DNA from: Mycolicibacterium bacteremicum
Lineage (GTDB): Bacteria > Actinomycetota > Actinomycetes > Mycobacteriales > Mycobacteriaceae
DNA: 64,000 bases
Assembly (NCBI RefSeq): GCF_002086115.1
Contig: NZ_MVHJ01000014.1
Span: 1-64,000, forward strand
Direction: 5' to 3'
Shown piece after piece: positions 16,532-24,679 of the stretch. The position numbers and the translations under genes were made by a program. How positions within the stretch are numbered: position 1 is the stretch's first letter; each line of letters begins with the position of its first letter. Below the pieces are notes generated by a model that made no database searches, was not told where the DNA came from, and saw nothing but the letters and a program-made list of their open reading frames with translations.

Positions 16532-17584
16532 ATGTCCGGTGTACCCGAACTCGTCGACGTCCTGCCCCAGCACCGATTCGACGAGGACGCCCTGGTGCGG
16601 TACCTGGCGGGACACGGCATCGACGGTCCGGTGCGGATCCGGCAGTTCCAGGGCGGTCAGAGTAATCCGACCTTCCACCTGCACACTGCGGCAGGCGAAT
16701 TCGTTTTGCGCAAGAAGCCACCGGGGGAGTTGCTGCCCAAGGCCCACGATGTCGGCCGCGAGTACCGGGTGATGTCCGCGCTGGCCGACACCGAGGTGCC
16801 GGTGCCCCGGATGCGGGTGATGTGTACCGACGAGTCGGTGCTGGGCACCCCGTTCTTCGTGATGGACCACGTGCCGGGCCGGATCTTCCCCGACCGGGTG
16901 CTGCGCGACGGCACACCGGCCGAACGTGCCGCGGTCTACCGCGATCTGGCCCGCGTGCTGGCTGGGCTGCACACGGTGGACTGGCAAGCGGTGGGCCTGT
17001 CGGACTACGGCCGCCCGGACGGTTATCTGGCCCGGCAGGTGGCGCTGTGGACGCGGACCTGGGCGGCCGTCAAGGTCGAGGAGTGCGCCGAAATGGAAGC
17101 CTTGGCGGCCTGGCTGCCCGCGCACCTGCCCGCCGATGACGACGCCTGTATCGCCCATGGTGACTACCGGCTGGGAAATGTGCTGCTGCATCCCACCGAG
17201 CCGCGCATCGTGGCGGTACTGGACTGGGAACTGTCGACCATCGGCCATCCGCTGGCCGATCTGGGCTATGCGGCCATGACCTATCACCTGCCCGGTGACG
17301 GTGACCCGTCGACCGGCGTGGCGGGCGAGGATCTGTCCGGAACCGGCATGCCCGACGAGGCGGAGTTCGTCGCCGAGTACTGCCGCGCGGCCGGCCGCGA
17401 CATTCCCGGCGACCTGCCGATCTTCGTGGTCTTCTCGATGTTCCGGCTGGCCGCCATTGTCGCCGGGGTATGGCGGCGCGGATTGGACGGCAACGCCTCG
17501 GACTCGAGGGCGGGCACCGCTCTGTTCCGCGACCGGTACCGCAACCTGGCCCGGCGAGCCTGGGAGCTGGCCGGCGGGCTGTGA
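16532..17584 (+). CDS. phosphotransferase family protein (APH/ACAD10-like kinase)
   Basis: A 350-residue kinase-fold protein of the aminoglycoside phosphotransferase superfamily. The N-terminal motif GGQSNPTF binds nucleotide, EFVLRKKPPG carries the lysine, HGDYRLGNVLLHP is the Brenner catalytic loop (Asp and Asn present), and VLDWELSTIGHPLADLGY supplies the metal-binding Asp. It is closest to the subgroup found beside acyl-CoA dehydrogenases (ACAD10/11 and mycobacterial FadE36 type), where a 4-hydroxyacyl-CoA is phosphorylated before elimination. Its position just before two dehydrogenase genes and an enoyl-CoA hydratase fits that role rather than drug resistance. Substrate is inferred. Confidence 0.85.
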   Translation: MSGVPELVDVLPQHRFDEDALVRYLAGHGIDGPVRIRQFQGGQSNPTFHLHTAAGEFVLRKKPPGELLPKAHDVGREYRVMSALADTEVPVPRMRVMCTDESVLGTPFFVMDHVPGRIFPDRVLRDGTPAERAAVYRDLARVLAGLHTVDWQAVGLSDYGRPDGYLARQVALWTRTWAAVKVEECAEMEALAAWLPAHLPADDDACIAHGDYRLGNVLLHPTEPRIVAVLDWELSTIGHPLADLGYAAMTYHLPGDGDPSTGVAGEDLSGTGMPDEAEFVAEYCRAAGRDIPGDLPIFVVFSMFRLAAIVAGVWRRGLDGNASDSRAGTALFRDRYRNLARRAWELAGGL

Positions 17585-17619
17585 CAAAAGCCCATCTGGT
17601 AGTAAAGTTCTGGCCATAT

Positions 17620-17649
17620 GAGAATCGGATTCTCCAGAAAGGATAGGCT
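17620..17649 (+). promoter_or_regulatory. promoter and operator of the acyl-CoA dehydrogenase operon
   Basis: GAGAATC-G-GATTCTC (17620-17634) is a perfect 15-base dyad. TAGGCT (17644-17649) fits the TANNNT -10 and ends 6 bases before the ATG at 17656, so the transcript may be leaderless. A -35 with a 17-base spacer would fall inside the dyad, which is what a TetR-type repressor site would look like. The regulator is not in the window. Confidence 0.6.
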
Positions 17650-17655
17650 CCTCTC

Positions 17656-18540
17656 ATGGATGTTCGGCTGACCAGTGAGCAGCAGCAACTGCGGGACGCG
17701 GCCGCCAAGCTCGCCGATGACCTCGGCCCGGGCGCCGTCGTTGAGCTCGAGGACGGCCAGCGCGTCGCCCGACTGGAGAAGACGGTGGCCTCGACCGGAT
17801 GGCGGTCGCTGCGCTCGGACGGCGCCTCGGGCGTGGAGGTGGCGATCGTCGCCGAGGAGTTCGGCCGCGGCCTGGTCGACGTGCCGTTCCTCGGACCCGT
17901 CCTGGCCGATGACATCGGGCACACCGGCGCGACGATCGTCGTCGGCGACATCGCGCCCGACGCCCGGGGCATCACCGAGGGTGTGGCGCTCGACGGGCCC
18001 ACCGTCGGGACCGTCGCGCTCGGTCCGGCGGCCCCCGGCGTCGACCTGACCCGCTGGCAGGCCGCCGCCGGCGAGCTGACCCCGGCCGGCGCGCTCGACG
18101 ACGAGAAGGTCCTGCGCGCACAGGCGCTCGCGCTGGTGGTCACCGCGGCCGATATCCTCGGCGCCGCGCGCGGCGCCTTCGACCTGGCGACCGACTACGC
18201 CAAGATGCGCGAGCAATACGGCAAGGCCATCGGCTCCTATCAGGCCATCGCGCATATGCTCGCCGAGAGCCTGGTGCTGATCGAGGGCTCGATCAGCATC
18301 CTGCGGTACGCGGCCTGGGCCGTCGACGAAGAAGAGCCCGCCGTCGCGCTGGAAGCGGCCCGGGTGGCCAAGGTGTACTGCGCACGGTCCGCGCACACCG
18401 TCTGCGAGACGTCGATCCAGGTGCACGGGGGCATCGGCAACACCTGGGAATGCGCGGCGCACGTCTACCTGCGCCGGGTACTGGTCTCCACCGGGCTGTG
18501 GCCGGTGGCGTTGAAGGAGATCTCCGTTGGACTTTCGTGA
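17656..18540 (+). CDS. acyl-CoA dehydrogenase, short alpha-type subunit
   Basis: A 294-residue acyl-CoA dehydrogenase family protein. It is about 90 residues shorter than homotetrameric enzymes, mainly in the middle beta domain. The C-terminal helical domain is clear, with MREQYGKAIGSYQAIAHMLAE and IQVHGGIGNTWE. It overlaps the next dehydrogenase gene by 14 bases. Two adjacent small dehydrogenase genes of this kind in mycobacteria (FadE28-FadE29, for example) form alpha2beta2 heterotetramers that act on bulky or short branched CoA thioesters; I infer the same here. The substrate is unknown. Confidence 0.85.
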   Translation: MDVRLTSEQQQLRDAAAKLADDLGPGAVVELEDGQRVARLEKTVASTGWRSLRSDGASGVEVAIVAEEFGRGLVDVPFLGPVLADDIGHTGATIVVGDIAPDARGITEGVALDGPTVGTVALGPAAPGVDLTRWQAAAGELTPAGALDDEKVLRAQALALVVTAADILGAARGAFDLATDYAKMREQYGKAIGSYQAIAHMLAESLVLIEGSISILRYAAWAVDEEEPAVALEAARVAKVYCARSAHTVCETSIQVHGGIGNTWECAAHVYLRRVLVSTGLWPVALKEISVGLS

Positions 18541-19609
18541 CTCCGAAGCCGAACTCGCCTTCCGCGAACGGCTGCGTGGCTGGCTGACCGAACAGGCGCC
18601 CAACTTCCCCAAATCCACCGAGGAGTACTGGGCCCGACAGGGCGAGTGGCACCAATCTCTGCACGCGGCAGGATTTTTCGGGGCGACGTGGCCGAAGAAG
18701 TTCGGTGGCCTGGAACTGCCCGCGGTGTACGACGTTATCGTCGACGAGGAATTGGCGCGCGCCGGCGCTCCGCCGCGACCGAGCCTGGGGTATCTGGTCA
18801 CCGGGCTGGGCCGGCACGGCAGCGAGGAGATCCAGCAGCGCTTCCTACCCGGCATGATCGACGGCACCGAACGCTGGTGCCAGGGGTTCTCCGAACCCGG
18901 CGCCGGGTCGGATCTGGCCTCGCTGACCACCACCGCCACCCTCGATGGCGACGAGTACGTGATCAACGGGCACAAGATCTGGACCAGCTACTCCGATGTC
19001 GCCGACTGGTGTCTGCTGCTGGCACGCACCGACAAGGACGTCAAGCGGCACAAGGGCATTTCGGCATTCCTGGTCGACATGCACCAGCCCGGTATCGAAC
19101 AGCGACCGCTGAAGATGATCAACGGTGTCAGCAACGAGTTCGGCCAGGTGCTGTTCGACGGGGCCCGGGTACCCGCAAGCCAGATGGTCGGCAATCCCGG
19201 TGACGGATGGGCACTGGCGATGACGGTGGTCGGTCACGAACGCGAACCGTCCACACTGGGATACGCCGCCCGCTACGAAAAGACGGTCAACCAGTTGGCG
19301 CGCAAGAGCGAACCCAGCGACGAACTGGCCTGGGCCACCGTGCAGGTGCAGGTGTTGCGTCAGCACGTCCGCCGCCGGCTCTCCGAGCAACTCGACGGGA
19401 TATCGCACGGCCCTGAGGGTTCCATCGACAAACTGTTGATGACCTGGGTGGAGCAGTCCGTCGGTCATGCGGTGCTGGCGCAGACCGGCACCAGTGACCC
19501 CGACCTGTTCAGCACCTACCTCTACAGCCGGTCCCAGAGCGTCATGGGCGGCACCTCGCAGATCCAGAAGAACATCATCGCGGGCCGAATCCTGAGAATG
19601 GCGGTGTGA
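18527..19609 (+). CDS. acyl-CoA dehydrogenase, partner subunit
   Basis: A 360-residue acyl-CoA dehydrogenase with the conserved N-terminal domain, the FAD-contact segment WCQGFSEPGAGSDLASL, the HKIWTSYSD segment and a C-terminal QSVMGGTSQIQKNIIAGRILRM motif. The likely catalytic Glu lies in the internal helix around GHEREPSTLG. The start is a rare TTG at 18527, supported by AAGGAG 7-8 bases upstream and by the family N-terminus MDFRDSEAELAF. It starts inside the end of the preceding subunit gene, so expression is translationally coupled, consistent with a heteromeric enzyme. Confidence 0.88.
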   Translation: MDFRDSEAELAFRERLRGWLTEQAPNFPKSTEEYWARQGEWHQSLHAAGFFGATWPKKFGGLELPAVYDVIVDEELARAGAPPRPSLGYLVTGLGRHGSEEIQQRFLPGMIDGTERWCQGFSEPGAGSDLASLTTTATLDGDEYVINGHKIWTSYSDVADWCLLLARTDKDVKRHKGISAFLVDMHQPGIEQRPLKMINGVSNEFGQVLFDGARVPASQMVGNPGDGWALAMTVVGHEREPSTLGYAARYEKTVNQLARKSEPSDELAWATVQVQVLRQHVRRRLSEQLDGISHGPEGSIDKLLMTWVEQSVGHAVLAQTGTSDPDLFSTYLYSRSQSVMGGTSQIQKNIIAGRILRMAV

Positions 19610-19610
19610 C

Positions 19611-20378
19611 ATGTACGACATGCCCGACGAAATCCAGGTCGAGGCCGACGGCCCGCTGCGGATCATCACGCTGAACCGGCCCGACGAGCTCAATGCCGTC
19701 AACGACGATCTGCATGTCGGCCTGGCCCGCATCTGGAGCCGGCTCAGCCAGGACCGCACCGCCCGCGCGGCGGTGATCACCGGTGCAGGCAAGGCGTTCT
19801 CGGCCGGCGGCGACTTCAACTACATCCAGCAGATCAGCCAGGATGCCGACCTGCGCGCCAAGACCATCGCCGACGGTCGCGAGATCGTGATGGGCATGGC
19901 GCGCTGCCGCATCCCGGTGATCGCCGCGGTCAACGGGCCGGCCGTCGGGCTGGGGTGCAGCGTGGTGGCGTTGAGCGACATCGTCTACATGGGGGAGCGG
20001 GCATTCCTGGCCGACCCGCACGTGCAGGTCGGTCTGGTCGCCGCCGACGGCGGCCCGCTGGTGTGGCCGATGCAGATGAGCATCCTGCAGGCCAAGGAGT
20101 ACGCCCTCACCGGTGCTCGCATCCCCGCGCAGAAGGCGGTCGAACTGGGGCTGGCCAACCATGTGGTGGCCGATCCACTGGCCGAGGCGCTGACCGCGGC
20201 CAGGAAGATTCTGGAGTTACCGCAGAAGGCCGTCGAATCCACCAAGCGCATCCTGAACATGCAGCTGGAGCGTCAGGTGGCGATCACCCTCGACTACGCC
20301 ACCACCGCCGAGGAGCTCACCTTCGGCACCGACGACCTGAAGAACAATGTCGCGAAGCTGTTGCAGGGCAACAAATAA
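19611..20378 (+). CDS. enoyl-CoA hydratase/isomerase family protein
   Basis: A 255-residue crotonase-fold protein. The segments ITLNRPDELNAVND, GAGKAFSAGGDFNYI (first oxyanion-hole strand) and IAAVNGPAVGLGCSVVALSDIV (second) are in the usual order. The position normally holding the first catalytic Glu lies in the AVGLGCSV helix, so hydratase versus another crotonase activity is not certain. It follows the dehydrogenase pair by one base, giving a kinase, dehydrogenase, hydratase series for one catabolic route. Confidence 0.88.
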   Translation: MYDMPDEIQVEADGPLRIITLNRPDELNAVNDDLHVGLARIWSRLSQDRTARAAVITGAGKAFSAGGDFNYIQQISQDADLRAKTIADGREIVMGMARCRIPVIAAVNGPAVGLGCSVVALSDIVYMGERAFLADPHVQVGLVAADGGPLVWPMQMSILQAKEYALTGARIPAQKAVELGLANHVVADPLAEALTAARKILELPQKAVESTKRILNMQLERQVAITLDYATTAEELTFGTDDLKNNVAKLLQGNK

Positions 20379-20380
20379 CG

Positions 20381-20854
20381 TCATACCGCGGTCAGGTAAC
20401 GGCGGGTGATCACCCGCTGCGCCAGCCGGGTCACCGGCCCGCCCAGCTTGCTCCACCACGTCGCGTGCCGGGCGAACGCGGTCACCTCGGCGTGTACCGA
20501 GCCGTCGGCCGGGTCATAGCGCACGGCGAAGAGCTCCTCACCGGTCTCGGGGTGTCCCGGCAAGGTGCCGTAGGCGAACCCGCGCCGGTCCGGTTCGTCG
20601 AGCAGGTACACGACCCGGCACGGCGCGCGCAGCGGCCAGAAGCCGACGGTCAGCTCGGCGCCGACGGCGGCGGATGCGGCATCGGCGTGCACCAGCACCC
20701 CGGCGCCGCGTTGCATGCCCCAGTGCAGCACCGCGTCGGCGGCCTCCTCGAAGCGGGCGCGGCCGTGCCCGATCACCGCCGAGACGTGGACGTGCTGATA
20801 GCCGGCCGGCAGCGGGCCGTTCGTCGCACCCACTTCCGGATAGGTCAGGTCCAC
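20381..20854 (-). CDS. DUF1990 family protein
   Basis: A 157-residue protein of the DUF1990 family (plant and actinobacterial UPF0548 type). The visible pattern is an N-terminal LTYPEVGAT, a helix HWGMQRGAGV, and the core GFWPLRAPCRVVYLLDEPDRRGFAYGTLPGHPETGEE split over beta strands, ending in RHATWWSKLGGPVTRLAQR. Function unknown. It starts with GTG; CATAGT lies 6 bases upstream as a weak -10. It converges with the hydratase gene with two bases between stops and is divergent from the thioesterase gene. Confidence 0.82.
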   Translation of the reverse strand: MDLTYPEVGATNGPLPAGYQHVHVSAVIGHGRARFEEAADAVLHWGMQRGAGVLVHADAASAAVGAELTVGFWPLRAPCRVVYLLDEPDRRGFAYGTLPGHPETGEELFAVRYDPADGSVHAEVTAFARHATWWSKLGGPVTRLAQRVITRRYLTAV

Positions 20855-20901
20855 CGCTCCACTATGGCAGCGTCATGCATCCGGCGCGGGCGGCCGTGCA
20901 A

Positions 20902-20907
20902 TAACGT
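20902..20907 (+). promoter_or_regulatory. -10 hexamer of a leaderless transcript (thioesterase gene)
   Basis: TAACGT fits TANNNT and ends 7 bases before the GTG at 20915. No Shine-Dalgarno sequence is present, which supports a leaderless message and this start choice. Confidence 0.5.
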
Positions 20908-20914
20908 TGCTGCC

Positions 20915-21532
20915 GTGACGACCGGCACCGCGCATCCCGGCGGCGGATTCAACCCGCCCGAGCCCACCGACAACGGCGGACCCGATTACGGACGGTTCAT
21001 CGAGGCCGTCCGGACGTTGCAGGACCACGCCCGGGCCGCCGACGCGCCCGACGAGGTGATCAGCGAGGCCGCCGATCTGGTCGAGAAGGTGTCGGCCCTG
21101 CTGGCGCCGTATGAGGCCGACGAATGGCATTCGCCGTCCGGGCGCCGCCTCGATCTGCCCAACCGCGGCAACATCATGTCGGTGCCGATGGATCTGCGCG
21201 TCACCGATGACCGGGTCAGCGGCACCGTGCAGTTCCGGCGCTACCACCTGGGCCGTAACAGCGCCGTGCACGGCGGCGTGCTGGGTCTGCTGTTCGACTC
21301 ACTGCTCGGCTACACCACCGCGAAGCTGACGAAGAGCATGTACCAGCGCACCGCGCACCTGGGCATCGACTACCGCAAGATCGTGCCGATCGGCAAGGTG
21401 CTGCAGGTCGACGCGGGCATCGACCGCATCGACGGCCGCAAGATGTTCGTCAGTGGCCGGTTGTCCGATGACGGCACGGTGCTCACCGAGGCCGATGCCC
21501 TGTTCGTGCGACTGAAGCCGGGGCAGCCATGA
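20915..21532 (+). CDS. PaaI-type hotdog thioesterase family protein
   Basis: A 205-residue protein. The first 95 residues are a helical, acidic N-terminal extension; the rest is a hotdog-fold thioesterase domain with NSAVHGGVLGLLFDSLLG (the HGG helix motif) and IDYRKIVPIGKVLQVDAGI. Such enzymes hydrolyse acyl-CoA or acyl-ACP. GTG 20915 is chosen from the leaderless -10 and the natural N-terminus. Its stop overlaps the next gene by four bases (ATGA). Specific substrate unknown. Confidence 0.85.
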   Translation: MTTGTAHPGGGFNPPEPTDNGGPDYGRFIEAVRTLQDHARAADAPDEVISEAADLVEKVSALLAPYEADEWHSPSGRRLDLPNRGNIMSVPMDLRVTDDRVSGTVQFRRYHLGRNSAVHGGVLGLLFDSLLGYTTAKLTKSMYQRTAHLGIDYRKIVPIGKVLQVDAGIDRIDGRKMFVSGRLSDDGTVLTEADALFVRLKPGQP

Positions 21533-21978
21533 GTATCGACAACCGCGACAACCGCGACAACCGGGGCAAGCGCGACAAGCGGGCCTGGGCGCGCTGGCGC
21601 GACAAGCTGCGCGACCGTCCGATGGCGGACCTGACCTACCGCACCATCGTCGGTGTCGTCGGCACCCTGGTGCTCATCATCGGCATCGTCACCATCCCGT
21701 ACCCGGGCCCGGGCTGGGCGATCGTCTTCCTCGGGCTGGGCATCCTGGCCACCGAGTTCCGCGCCGCGCAGGTGGTGCTGCACTGGGTGCGGGTCCGCTA
21801 CGACAAGGTGATGGACTGGTTCGGCCGCCAGCACATCGCGGTGAAGGCGCTCAGCGCGCTGTTCACCGCCGTCGTGGTCATCGTGACGCTGTGGCTGTTC
21901 GGGGCGGTGGGCCTGGTCGCGGGCTGGGTCGGTATCGACTGGCCCTGGTTGACGAGCCCGATCGGCATCGGGTCGTAG
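21529..21978 (+). CDS. PGPGW-domain membrane protein (TIGR02611 family)
   Basis: A 149-residue membrane protein. The N-terminus is very basic and built on a short tandem repeat (DNRDNRDNRGKRDKR). The first transmembrane segment is followed by the signature YPGPGWAIVFLGLGILATEF, which defines the PGPGW/TIGR02611 family; another hydrophobic pair follows near residues 105-140. The family is actinobacterial and uncharacterised. It is translationally coupled to the thioesterase gene and ends 65 bases before thrS. Confidence 0.82.
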   Translation: MSIDNRDNRDNRGKRDKRAWARWRDKLRDRPMADLTYRTIVGVVGTLVLIIGIVTIPYPGPGWAIVFLGLGILATEFRAAQVVLHWVRVRYDKVMDWFGRQHIAVKALSALFTAVVVIVTLWLFGAVGLVAGWVGIDWPWLTSPIGIGS

Positions 21979-22043
21979 GTATTGCGCTGGGGCAACCCCG
22001 ATAGCATGGTCGCGATTCACTCGAGCCGCTAGGAGAACCACCG

Positions 22044-24092
22044 ATGACCGCCGCCGCCAGTTCCGCCCCCGCAGCCCCGATCCGGGTCGCTGCCGGGACC
22101 ACCGCCGGCGCGGCGGTGCGGGCGGCCGGGCTGCCCGAGCGTGGTGCCGCCGACGCCATCGTCGTGGTGCGCGATGCCGACGGCAGGCTGCGCGACCTGA
22201 ACTGGGTGCCCGACGCCGACGCGCACGTCGAACCGGTGGCCGCCGACACCGAGGACGGCCGCAGCGTCATCCGGCACTCGTGCGCGCACGTGCTGGCCCA
22301 GGCGGTGCAGGAGCTGTTCCCGCAGGCCAAGCTCGGCATCGGCCCGCCCATCACCGACGGCTTCTATTACGACTTCGACGTCGCCGAGCCCTTCACGCCC
22401 GAGGATCTGGTCAAGTTGGAGAAGCGGATGGCCAAGATCATCAAGGACGGCCAGCTGTTCTCACGCCGGGTCTACGAATCCAAAGAGCAAGCCCGCCAGG
22501 AGCTTTCCGGCGAGCCGTACAAGCTCGAACTGGTCGACGACAAGTCCGGTGATCCCGATGTCATGGAGGTCGGCGGGGATGAGCTCACCGCCTACGACAA
22601 CCTGAACCCGCGCACCAAGGAACGCATCTGGGGCGATCTGTGCCGGGGACCGCACATCCCGACCACCCGCTACATCCCCGCGTTCAAGCTCACCCGCAGC
22701 AGTGCGGCCTACTGGCGCGGGAACCAGAACAACGCCAGCCTGCAGCGCATCTACGGCACGGCCTGGGAGTCCCAGGAGGCCCTGGACCGCCACCTCGAAC
22801 TCATCGAGGAGGCCCAGCGCCGCGATCATCGCAAGCTCGGTGTCGAGCTCGACCTGTTCAGCTTCCCCGACGAGCTCGGGTCGGGCCTGCCGGTGTTCCA
22901 CCCCAAGGGCGGCATCGTGCGCAAGGAACTGGAGGACTATTCGCGCCGCAAGCACGAACAGGCCGGCTACCAGTTCGTCAACACGCCGCACATCACCAAG
23001 GAGAACCTGTACATCACCTCCGGTCACCTGGAGTGGTACGCCGACGGCATGTTCCCGCCGATGCAGATCGATGCCGAATACAACGAGGACGGGACGGTCC
23101 GCAAGCCCGGTCAGGACTATTACCTGAAGCCGATGAACTGCCCGATGCACCATTTGATCTACCGCTCCCGCGGACGGTCCTACCGGGAACTGCCGCTGCG
23201 GCTCTTCGAATTCGGATCGGTCTACCGGTACGAGAAGTCCGGCGTGGTGCACGGGCTGACCCGGGTGCGCGGGATGACCCAGGACGACGCGCACATCTAC
23301 ACCACCCGCGAGCAGATGCGCGAGGAGCTGACCTCGCTGCTGCAGTTCGTGCTCGACCTGCTGTCCGACTACGGCCTCGACGACTTCTACCTCGAACTGT
23401 CGACCAGGGACCCGGAGAAGTCCGTCGGCTCCGACGAGCTGTGGGAGGAGGCCACCGACACGCTGCGGGAGGTCGCCGAAGCCTCGGGGTTGGCACTGGT
23501 GCCGGATCCGGGCGGCGCCGCCTTCTACGGGCCGAAGATCTCGGTGCAGGTCAAGGATGCGCTCGGCCGGCACTGGCAGATGTCGACCATCCAGTTGGAC
23601 TTCAACATGCCCGACCGGTTCGAGCTGGAGTACACCGCCGCCGACGGCAGCAGGCGGCGTCCCGTGCTGATCCACCGGGCGCTGTTCGGGTCCATCGAGC
23701 GGTTCTTCGGCGTGCTCACCGAGCATTACGCGGGCGCGTTCCCGGCCTGGCTGGCACCGGTGCAGGTGGTCGGGGTGCCGGTCGCGGACGCGCACCTGCC
23801 CTACCTGGAAGAGGTTGCCGCCCAACTGCGCAGCCGCGGGGTCCGGGTCGAGGTGGACGGCAGCGACGACCGGATGGCCAAGAAGATCGTCAACCACACC
23901 AACCAGCGGGTGCCGTTCATGCTGTTGGCCGGCGACAAGGATATCGAGGCGGGCGCGGTGTCCTTCCGGTTCACCGATCGCACCCAGGTCAACGGCATCG
24001 CCCGCGACGCCGCGGTGGACGCGATCGTGGATTGGATCGCCCGGCGTGAGAATGCCACTCCCACAGCGGATCTGCTGACGGTATCGACATGA
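22044..24092 (+). CDS. thrS: threonyl-tRNA synthetase
   Basis: A 682-residue class II synthetase charging tRNA-Thr. An N-terminal TGS-like region is followed by the editing domain with HSCAHVLAQAVQELFP (HxxxH) and later SGEP, and the catalytic core with zinc ligands in MNCPMHHL, motif 2 in YRYEKSGVVHGLTRVRG and motif 3 in LIHRALFGSIERFFG. A C-terminal anticodon-binding domain follows. AGGAG lies 8 bases upstream of ATG 22044, and TAGCAT at 22002-22007 is a possible -10. It heads the operon that continues into the phosphatidylinositol mannoside genes, overlapping the next gene as ATGA. Confidence 0.97.
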   Translation: MTAAASSAPAAPIRVAAGTTAGAAVRAAGLPERGAADAIVVVRDADGRLRDLNWVPDADAHVEPVAADTEDGRSVIRHSCAHVLAQAVQELFPQAKLGIGPPITDGFYYDFDVAEPFTPEDLVKLEKRMAKIIKDGQLFSRRVYESKEQARQELSGEPYKLELVDDKSGDPDVMEVGGDELTAYDNLNPRTKERIWGDLCRGPHIPTTRYIPAFKLTRSSAAYWRGNQNNASLQRIYGTAWESQEALDRHLELIEEAQRRDHRKLGVELDLFSFPDELGSGLPVFHPKGGIVRKELEDYSRRKHEQAGYQFVNTPHITKENLYITSGHLEWYADGMFPPMQIDAEYNEDGTVRKPGQDYYLKPMNCPMHHLIYRSRGRSYRELPLRLFEFGSVYRYEKSGVVHGLTRVRGMTQDDAHIYTTREQMREELTSLLQFVLDLLSDYGLDDFYLELSTRDPEKSVGSDELWEEATDTLREVAEASGLALVPDPGGAAFYGPKISVQVKDALGRHWQMSTIQLDFNMPDRFELEYTAADGSRRRPVLIHRALFGSIERFFGVLTEHYAGAFPAWLAPVQVVGVPVADAHLPYLEEVAAQLRSRGVRVEVDGSDDRMAKKIVNHTNQRVPFMLLAGDKDIEAGAVSFRFTDRTQVNGIARDAAVDAIVDWIARRENATPTADLLTVST

Positions 24093-24679
24093 GCGAAGAC
24101 GAGGCGATCGTCGACACCGGGGTGGGGGAGCCGGACCACCTCCAGCGTCTGTGGACCCCGCACCGGATGAGCTACATCGCCGAATCGCCCATGAAGAAGG
24201 GCGCCGGGTCGGCGATGTCGAAGGAACCGTTCACCGACATCCCCGCCATGTCGGACGAGGACGGCCTGATGGTGGCGCGCGGGGACCTGGTCTATGCGGT
24301 ACTCAACCTCTACCCCTACAACCCGGGCCACCTGATGGTCGTGCCGTACCGGCGGGTGTCCGAGCTGGAGGACCTCAGCACCGACGAGACCGCCGAACTG
24401 ATGGCGTTCACCCAGAAGGCCATTCGGGTCATCAAGGCCGTCTCCCGCCCGCACGGGTTCAATGTCGGTCTGAACCTGGGTACCTCGGCGGGTGGCTCGC
24501 TGGCCGAACATCTACACATGCATGTGGTGCCGCGCTGGGGCGGGGACGCCAACTTCATCACCATCATCGGCGGCTCCAAGGTGATCCCGCAGCTGCTGGG
24601 CGAGACGCGGCGGCTGCTCGCCTCGGAATGGGCGGCCCAGCCCGGGCCGGGCGCAGCGACGGGGCACCCGGACAAATGA
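24089..24679 (+). CDS. HIT-family Ap4A phosphorylase-like protein
   Basis: A 196-residue histidine-triad protein. The triad is HLHMHVVPRW with the nucleophilic middle His, and LYPYNPGHLMVVPYR is the upstream family motif. The M. tuberculosis counterpart at this position (Rv2613c) is an Ap4A phosphorylase, cleaving diadenosine tetraphosphate to ADP and ATP. Overlaps with thrS and pgsA of four bases each show tight coupling; a synthetase that can make Ap4A next to an Ap4A-degrading enzyme is a sensible pairing. Confidence 0.9.
   Translation: MSEDEAIVDTGVGEPDHLQRLWTPHRMSYIAESPMKKGAGSAMSKEPFTDIPAMSDEDGLMVARGDLVYAVLNLYPYNPGHLMVVPYRRVSELEDLSTDETAELMAFTQKAIRVIKAVSRPHGFNVGLNLGTSAGGSLAEHLHMHVVPRWGGDANFITIIGGSKVIPQLLGETRRLLASEWAAQPGPGAATGHPDK

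Noticed and set aside
13958..17617. A 1219-codon open frame extending glycogen phosphorylase past 16450
   Set aside because: The extra 389 codons are antisense to the kinase gene and lack a family match; ATG 16450 gives the normal N-terminus.
17620..17634. KstR or KstR2 cholesterol regulator site
   Set aside because: The dyad does not contain the AAC-GTT or CAAG-CTTG cores known for those regulators.
21979..22043. T-box or other riboswitch before thrS
   Set aside because: The gap is only 65 bases and shows no T-box or stem architecture beyond a small GGGG-CAA-CCCC hairpin.
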